Source: Zizania palustris
Taxonomy: Eukaryota; Streptophyta; Magnoliopsida; Poales; Poaceae
DNA length: 64,000 nucleotides
NCBI GenBank assembly: GCA_019279435.1
Contig: JAAALK010000289.1
Span: 92,907,023 to 92,971,022, forward strand
Direction: 5' to 3'
Under the pieces are notes generated by a model, which was not told where the DNA came from, did not search any database, and saw only the letters and a list, made by a program, of their open reading frames with translations. This document shows, piece by piece, positions 58,170-64,000 of the stretch. The position numbers and the translations under genes were made by a program. Position 1 is the stretch's first letter. Each line of letters opens with the position of its first letter.

Positions 58170-60101
58170 CATGCTCAGTCGCATGTTCAAAGGAGGGACT
58201 AACACATATCATGCTCAATCACAATCTCACAGTTTTTCTGGGTTTCTGCTTGGATTCTATCTTTGGTGGTGGTATGGTTTTCTTTATAGGTTGGGAAGGA
58301 TTCTTGTCTTTTTGAGTGGTGTCTAACAACACTCTCTCTTTCTCAAGGGTAGTAGGAGGACTGAACACAGTTTTGCTGGAGTATTTTGTGTGGTTCTCTC
58401 ATAACCCAACCCTAGAGCTAACCCTTCCCTGTCATTACACATTTTTGTTTTTGCCAAAAGCAAATCCATTTTATCCATCCCTTCGATACACTTATCACAC
58501 TTAAGTTTTTCGACTTGCTCTATAGCAAAGTTGAGTTTGTCCTTAAGGGTGATGCAGGTGGAACATGTCGGCTGTACATTCTTAGAACACTCAACACTCT
58601 CCAATCTGGCCTTAAGTTCATCAACATGCTTATCCCTCAAATTAATGCTTCAAACAAGTAAAGGACAATTCATGCTTACATTGATGACAATAGAACTAGA
58701 CTCCATCTCCAAAAGTTGTTTCTGAACAATTTCAAGTTTTTCAAGATTTTGAGCATGAATCAGACGCAGCCAAGAAATTTCGTTCATAACAACAAGACAA
58801 GACTCACATTTAGCATTTTCAGACTTAGACTTCAGCATGACAAGTTTAGTGGAAATAGATTCAAGTTTGAAATTTGGTTCCTTCGTTCTTTAGCAGCAAG
58901 TTTAAGTAATCTATCTTGAGAGATGACAACATCATGTAATTCATCATTTTGAACAAGAAGCTGGTCCTGGGATAGACATACCTCAGATGAGTCTAGCTCA
59001 TCGCTACTATGAATGTCGTCGGCCATGAAGCAAAGGCCAGTGAAGTCTTTTTTCTTCTTCTCCTTCTTTTCTTCATTCTTGAATGGTTCCTCCTCATCCG
59101 AGCTTGGCTCCTCACTTGATGTACTATCGATGTCGCTGAGAGCATCCCGAAAAGCTCTGGCTACCTTTTAGCTAGTTTTACGCGCTTCGCTTTGAAGAAA
59201 GGTTTCTTATCTCTTTTTTGGTGTTTGTGCTCATTTTCATTCATCATTTTTAGTTTTGGGCAATTATCTTTGATATGATTAAGATCTCCACACTCAAAAC
59301 ATCCTCGAGAAACCTCCTCTCATTTGATCCCGTCTATCATTATAGAATCGGGTGAACTTTTTAACTATGAGAGCAAGCTCCTCATTTTCCAATGTGTCCA
59401 CCTATTCTCTAGTGATAGACACTAAAGAATATAAGCCAAAACCTCTAGAGAAAGCACAAACTCTAGAACCACTGGAAAGATTACCTCCAGATGAGGTGCC
59501 ACTGCTAGAACCGAAAACTACTGCCATGGATTGTGGCAAAGAGTTCCCAATTCTAGAACAAGATGCCTTGGCAATCTCAGTGGACTTAAGCTTACTGAAG
59601 AGCTCATCGCAAGTCAAAGTGTCATAGCTTGCCGTCTCTCCAATACTAGAGATCTTCACCTCCCATATTCTACGTTTAAGAGCATAGAGAAATTTGATAG
59701 CTCTATTATGATCTGAATAAGCTAAAGTCCTAGTGGAGCAGAAGTTGCTCACAATCCCATCAAAACGAGCAAACATGGCATCTACAGATTCACCGGGGTC
59801 TTGCACAAACATTTGATATTCTTGATTATATGTGCTCTGGCGCCTAGCCTTAATCTGAGTAGTGCCCTCATGAAAAGTTTTCAAAGTTGTCCAAATTTCT
59901 CGTGCAGTTCGTAGGTGTTGGACCCTATCAAACTCATTGCGACTCAGACTAATGAACAATATGTTTCTTGCCTTGCTATTACAATCATGATGTTCCTTCT
60001 CAGCCTGAGTTGTGCAAGTTTTAGGGATCACATATCGGGAATTAACAATTTCCCATATAGCACTTCCTTGGCTTAGTAGATAAGCCTCCATCCGCACCAT
60101 C
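58170..60101 (-). pseudogene. gag: Copia gag remnant (UBN2-type core, coiled-coil tail)
   Basis: The minus-strand stretch 60101-59402 starts inside the usual 'W..RMEAYL' block (VRMEAYLLSQG), so the first 30 or so residues are missing. It continues with ARNILFISLSRNEFDRV, REIWTTLKTFHEGT and DPGESVDAMFARF, the Copia gag core. Downstream, at 59030-58320 in broken frames, are segments with regular Leu/Glu/Lys heptads (LKARLESVECSKNVQ, CITLKDKLNFAIEQV), the long coiled-coil tail typical of Sirevirus gag. It ends in Pro/Lys-rich sequence near 58240. A zinc knuckle is not clear. Confidence 0.82.
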
Positions 60102-61076
60102 TAGGAAAAACCAAGGCACAAACTCAAGAAATAGATTGCAACCAAATACCTGAAGCTAGAAGTTTCTGTAGCCATGGCAAAGAACAATCAGAACCAGGCG
60201 CAAGTTCCTAGAGAGGATACGGGACAACAAAGTAAATACTTATGTGAACAGTGCGCACATAAAAAGAAAGTAGCAAAAATGGAAGAGGAAAGAAAAAATT
60301 TCTGGTTTCGTAGCCCACAAAAAGTTCAGCCCTAACCCTTAGGCATGAGGTCCTTTATATAGGCAATCCCATCAAGGTATTCACCAAAATACCATTAGGG
60401 TTAAAATACTAAGTATTTACCTAATTGCCATTATGTATTTTCAGAATTATTAATTCTGAAAATACACAAATGTATATTCCTAATTTATTACATCATTGAC
60501 CCTATTCTTTTAATATTTTTTCAGAATTAAAAATTCTGAAAAATACTAAAAGATTACACTTAATCTAGACTACTAAATAGAAAAATAAACTCCTATTTAT
60601 TGGAATTTAAAAAACATTTTATAATGTGATGGTTTTCAGCCAAAACCGACAAAGCCTCCCAGATCTTCGACATGTGTCGTTAGTCCACGAACTCGACTGC
60701 TAGCTAGTATCTCCCAATCTCGATCCCTCGAGCCGCCTTGTCACTTGCACTGGCTTCCCTTTCGTTGACTTGATCAATGCGTCATCTCGATCATAAGTTT
60801 GTCCATGTCTTGTCTCGTCTCCATGCATACATCTGAGATCACATTCAACTTCTTCTGGCATCATCAACCATCTAGCATCGGACTCCTTGCCTGACCCTGA
60901 TCACCCGCCATCGACAGTTGACAAGCATCTCAACCCTGCACTCACGAGACAAGAAAAACACACAACTCCATGCAACCCATACCATGACTCACACAACCAA
61001 CCAAAATAGCCAGACAATCTTGTAAATCACTTATCATCAAGATAAAAATACAGTGAAATCCTCACTTGGTTTCTCA
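60102..61076 (-). repeat. Sirevirus-like 5' LTR, 3' part deleted
   Basis: Matches 48459-49183 with about 190 bp extra around 60510-60710. The element-side end at 60102 joins gag directly, so about 1.1 kb of LTR, the primer site and the gag start are lost. Palindromes lie at 60435-60465 and 60507-60552. Confidence 0.78.
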
Positions 61077-61661
61077 ATGTCGGACTTAACCGATGAAGCC
61101 TCAAACTATCACACCTAGATCACATCAATCTAAGAGATCAAACTAAACTAATGCAGCCTTATACCTAGCTAATACACTGAGAACAACCGGCGACCATACT
61201 ATTTTAAGGTTCACCTCCAGAGATCAAATTGAATTGATGCAACCATGAAGATACTGATCTAATCGGAACGGGCATCATGGGTGGCAGGACTCACCTCTTC
61301 GCTGGAGATCGAAACGATGCAGCCTAGCTCCGAGTGACGAACCCCGCTAGAATAAACCTTGGAGACCAAAGGTGGTGTTGCGCCGAGTAGTTGGTTCACA
61401 GAGATGTGTTTTTCTAAGCTAACTAGGGATACATATTTATAGTCTAGAGACTTGCCATCCAGATAAACTATCTTAACCGATTTCTGGATAATCATTATCG
61501 TCTCTTTTCCATACCTTATCTCCATTGGACTCTTCTACATCCGATCGTCTTGTAACAGCATGGACGGGCTTCCTTGACTTTCTTTGACCTTACCTCTTTG
61601 ACTTTTGTTGATCTGCGACATTCTTAGTGGGCCTAGGCTTAACCAAATCTTGGCCTCAACA
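61077..61661 (-). repeat. Family-X LTR copy B, right part
   Basis: Continues copy B from GTCGGACTTAACCGATG to CTTGGCCTCAACA. A minus-strand TATA box (ACTATAAATATGTATCCC) is near 61425. Confidence 0.8.
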
Positions 61662-61675
61662 CATGCCCCGGTTTT
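61662..61675 (-). other. Element B polypurine tract
   Basis: On the minus strand AAAACCGGGGCATG directly precedes the LTR start TGTTGAGGCC. This fixes the orientation of B as minus and the LTR as its 3' LTR. Confidence 0.65.
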
Positions 61676-61842
61676 AGAGTATTAATAGGCTTTTGATGCT
61701 TTGAAACACATTCATTATTTTCACATTCATTACTGTTAGCTGAAACTCTTCATCTTCTAAAATCTCTTCGTGTTTCGGCCCCGAGTAACTTCTCTCTTTC
61801 TCTCTGCCGGATTGGCATGGTAGCAAAAGAATCACCTTGGCT

Positions 61843-61850
61843 TATAAATA
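61843..61850 (+). promoter_or_regulatory. TATA box of element B antisense gene
   Basis: GGCTTATAAATATCC lies about 120 bp upstream of the ATG at 61968 and about 180 bp from the LTR, on the strand opposite to element B. Confidence 0.7.
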
Positions 61851-61967
61851 TCCATCTTCACTCACCTCCTTTTCTTCACGCCTCCTATCTGTTACTCCCC
61901 TTCTGAACTTGCTTCCATCAACTTTCAGTTCATCAAAATCATCATCCCGCACTTCGGCTACTGCAAA

Positions 61968-63050
61968 ATGGCCAGTATCCGTGCAATCCATGAAGTAAGC
62001 TCCCAACATTTTATCCTTCCTATTTCTTCGACATTTCTTGGGTTACTTCTTCCTTAAGGCATATTTCCCCCCTTTTCGTAGAATTTGCAAGATCAGATCC
62101 TCATCCCTATAATCACTCATTCTTCTAGTTTCTTTCCAGGCCCGCTGGGCAACTCGGATCATGCTGGTTTTATAAACACTAAGGTTCTATTCCCCCATGC
62201 GCTCCTCTGATTGGGGTTGTGTTTTTTACTATTCTTCTTCTCCCCTTCCTGGTTGGTGTGACTAGTACTTTAGGGTATAGATCGTGTATCATCTCCTCTG
62301 GGATGATATTGACACGAGCCATTGCATTGCCCTCTCCCTTGCCGAGCTGTACATACACGAGCTGATGCTGGCCACATCTTGCTACTTCTGGTCAGATGCC
62401 CTGAACGCTTTCATTTTTGGCCACGGGCCAATGAGCCCTTCCTTCCTTGACGTCCATTTTTTGACTTGTTTAAACATTGAATCATCAGGTGATCCCTTCT
62501 TCTTTCATTTTCAGCCCTCTTTTCTCCTTGACGTCACACCGGCCGACACCTGAGACCGCTATATCGCCAAGCATAACAAGAAAGTTGGACCCATGGATAT
62601 TGTCGAGAACATTGCTTTTTTGAACCTCTGGTTAGAAGAATTCATCTTCTGCATACCAGCTTTAGCCCCAACCTTCCAATTTCACTTCCTGTTCGAGCAA
62701 CTCGCGGCTCATGTGTGGTCCGACTGCTACCTCCTAGGGTTGTATATCGTTTCCTCCATCTTGTATCAGCCGACCAATCAGTCGATAATACTATCATCGG
62801 CCATCTCAAAGGCCCATGGTGGTTTCTTCAGCTTTGGCTGAATGTATATGCTGTCGATGCCATCGGAAGAGCCCCTTTTAGCCAATCTCTTTTTCCTACT
62901 GATTTCTATGAGTCGGCTATCCCTACATACCATTTCTGTCATTCTTTAGGTGAGGTGGTCATGACTCCTCTTACAGTCTCTTTCTCTTCTGTGGATTTAG
63001 CTGCTTTCTTTATGAACGTCTACCTCGGATTCTTGAATCGAACCACTTAG
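61968..63050 (+). pseudogene. Plant-mobile-domain (PMD) gene antisense in element B
   Basis: A probable first exon MASIRAIHE (61968-61994) ends at GTAAGC. A candidate acceptor TTTCTTTCCAG ends at 62139. From 62284, segments resemble the plant mobile domain (Pfam PF10536, 'aminotransferase-like, plant mobile domain'): NIAFLNLWLEEFIFC, GLYIVSSILYQ, and in another frame GPWWFLQLWLNVY and FMNVYLGFLNRTT. Lesions: TGA at 62551-62553 within the frame, and a frameshift near 62795. PMD proteins occur both as host genes (MAIN/MAIL family) and inside plant transposons. No intact product is possible here. Homology ends at about 63050-63090. Confidence 0.7.
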
Positions 63051-63089
63051 TTCTAAGAAACCAAGGGTTGGTTTCGGAGTATGATGAGT

Positions 63090-64000
63090 GATTGACATGC
63101 TTTTTACCCTCTGGTTCGAAGGGGTACCTCCGAAGGCGGTTCGGAGGTTGGAACTCCGAAGGTGTTCGGAGGTGGTTCGGTTGCTACAGCTGTTGCAGCG
63201 GAGTGTGTCTGTTGGAGGGGTCCGACGGTACACGTTGACTGGGTTCGTACCGAAGGTCTCGGTACTTTGGGTGGTACACCGGAGTGTGTGCCGATGGTTG
63301 CTAACCCGGAGAGATCTCCGAAGTACTGGATACACTTGTCTGCTTGTCTGTGGTGCGCAGGGGTCCGCGGAGGAGACGGACAGGTTCGTAGCAGGTGAAC
63401 CTGGGTCAAGCAGGAGGCTTGATGCCAGGGAGCGGGGAGCTCTGTCATGGTGGCTGCGAAGGGGTCTGGGTCGGTCCTCGGGTCGAGGTGCGCCAGGAGA
63501 AGGCAGTAAGTGTGCAGCGTGGCTCCGGGTGAAGGTACTGCGAGACAAAGTCCTTGGAGGTGAGGCACTTTGAAGGTTCTCCGGATGCAGTGACTTCGGA
63601 GTTTGGTGGAACAAGTCCTCTGCGGAGGCAAGGTGTTCGATGTGTGCTCCGGAGGGAGACATTCGAAGATACCCGACGAAGGTCTCAGAAGTCGAGGCGC
63701 ATCGAAGGCATGGTCCGGGTGAGGCTCGTCGAGGAGTGTGCTCGGGGAGAGACACTGCGACGAAGTGCTCATGGAATGCTTCGTGCGGAGGCCTTGGACG
63801 AGGGAGGGACTTCGAAAGGTGGTACTCCGAAGGTGGTGCTTCGGAGTGAGGAAGGCTTCGGAGCGAGGTTGACTTGTGGTACTTCGGCCATGCATGGCTT
63901 CGGTACACGGACTGACGGAGTTCGAGCTGGGAGTAGCTGCGAAGCCGTGGTGGTCCACTCCGGAGATGTTGGTGCGAAGGCCCAAGGGCTTTGACTGCTT
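63090..64000. other. Unassigned GC-rich region with TCCGAAG/TTCGGAG motifs
   Basis: Composition changes sharply from AT-rich PMD sequence to GC-rich sequence full of TCCGAAGG, TTCGGAGG and GGTACTTCGG. Long open frames exist on both strands at once (for example 63908-62997 and 63985-63104 minus, 63554-63994 plus). This is expected from base composition rather than coding, and none resembles a known domain. The motifs resemble those of the Tat and Z LTRs, so another retrotransposon LTR or leader is my best guess. Confidence 0.3.

Larger units (their letters stand above)
47333..61076 (-). mobile_element. Sirevirus-like Ty1/Copia element, decayed, split by Y
   Basis: In minus orientation: truncated 5' LTR (61076-60102), gag (60101-58170), loss of PR and integrase, RT-RNase H remnant (51976-50235), a long 3' region without genes, and 3' LTR (49183-47333). 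Flanks ATGCC (about 47328-47332) and ATGTC (61077-61081) look like a target duplication with one transition. Joining the flanks restores LTR copy B. The long gag with coiled-coil C-terminal region and an AAAGGGGGA motif near the 3' end fit Sireviruses. Confidence 0.75.

Noticed and set aside
58161..58220. A 17-bp direct repeat (AACACATATCATGCTCA) at the right end of Y as a special target structure
   Set aside because: Four of the bases come from the LTR end by chance; the rest is a short tandem repeat already present in the Copia gag tail, and the real target duplication is CATAT.
46769..61661. LTR copy B as a solo LTR
   Set aside because: The flanks CTTTG (left) and CATGC (right) do not match, and a polypurine tract plus antisense gene follow on the right, so it is the 3' LTR of an element.
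63104..63985. Long open reading frames on both strands at the right edge as genes
   Set aside because: Overlapping frames on both strands, Ser/Pro/Arg/His-rich composition and no domain; explained by GC-rich, stop-poor sequence.

Overview
This 64 kb window is a block of nested transposable elements from a plant nuclear genome, most likely a grass. The mix is typical of Poaceae: Tat-lineage Ty3/Gypsy elements, a Sirevirus-like Copia element, other Gypsy LTRs and a CACTA transposon. I see no single-copy host gene, rRNA, tRNA or CRISPR array. All coordinates and alignments were read by eye; no database search was run.

Layout, left to right. (1) 1-9262: 3' part of a Tat-lineage element (Tat-1, + orientation) ending in a 399-bp LTR and abutting a Copia-like LTR at 9263-about 10440. 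(2) About 10440-11759: an LTR of a second Gypsy family (family X), followed by the 5' part of a CACTA transposon (11760-12752). (3) The CACTA transposase gene reads on through 25529-26772 and 44900-45886. It is broken first by a collapsed family-X element (12753-25528) that itself holds a complete Tat element (Tat-2, - orientation, 12763-24159, target duplication GCGTG). It is broken again by element Z (26773-44899), which holds another complete Tat element (Tat-3, + orientation, 29123-40453, target duplication GTGAG). (4) 45887-61661: a family-X LTR (A) holding a second family-X LTR (B), which holds a Sirevirus-like Copia element (47333-61076, - orientation), which holds a Gypsy element Y (51982-58164, + orientation, target duplication CATAT). 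(5) 61662-about 63090: internal region of element B with an antisense plant-mobile-domain gene. (6) 63090-64000: GC-rich sequence I cannot assign.

The most interesting content is the extra gene of the Tat elements. Tat-1, Tat-2, Tat-3 and Z each carry, between the pol end (or leader, in Z) and the 3' LTR, a gene on the strand opposite to gag-pol. It has its own TATA box near the 3' LTR, five exons and four short introns, and its N-terminal part looks like the 'putative gypsy type transposon' family (Pfam Transposase_28). In Tat-3 the five exons sum to exactly 3330 nt (1109 codons plus stop) with a single nonsense codon. Because the introns lie on the antisense strand they are invisible to splicing of the genomic RNA and can survive retrotransposition. 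An array of stem-loop repeats with compensatory arm changes lies between the converging sense pol and antisense gene. Element Z has LTRs, the same primer site, leader and polypurine tract as Tat-1 to 3, and the antisense gene, but no gag-pol. That suggests a non-autonomous partner. Family X repeats the architecture with an unrelated antisense protein family (plant mobile domain).

Every protein-coding gene seen is damaged, but Tat-2 and Tat-3 are young: their LTR pairs differ at about 1.2-1.3 percent of sites by eye count. Y is much older, at about 11 percent.
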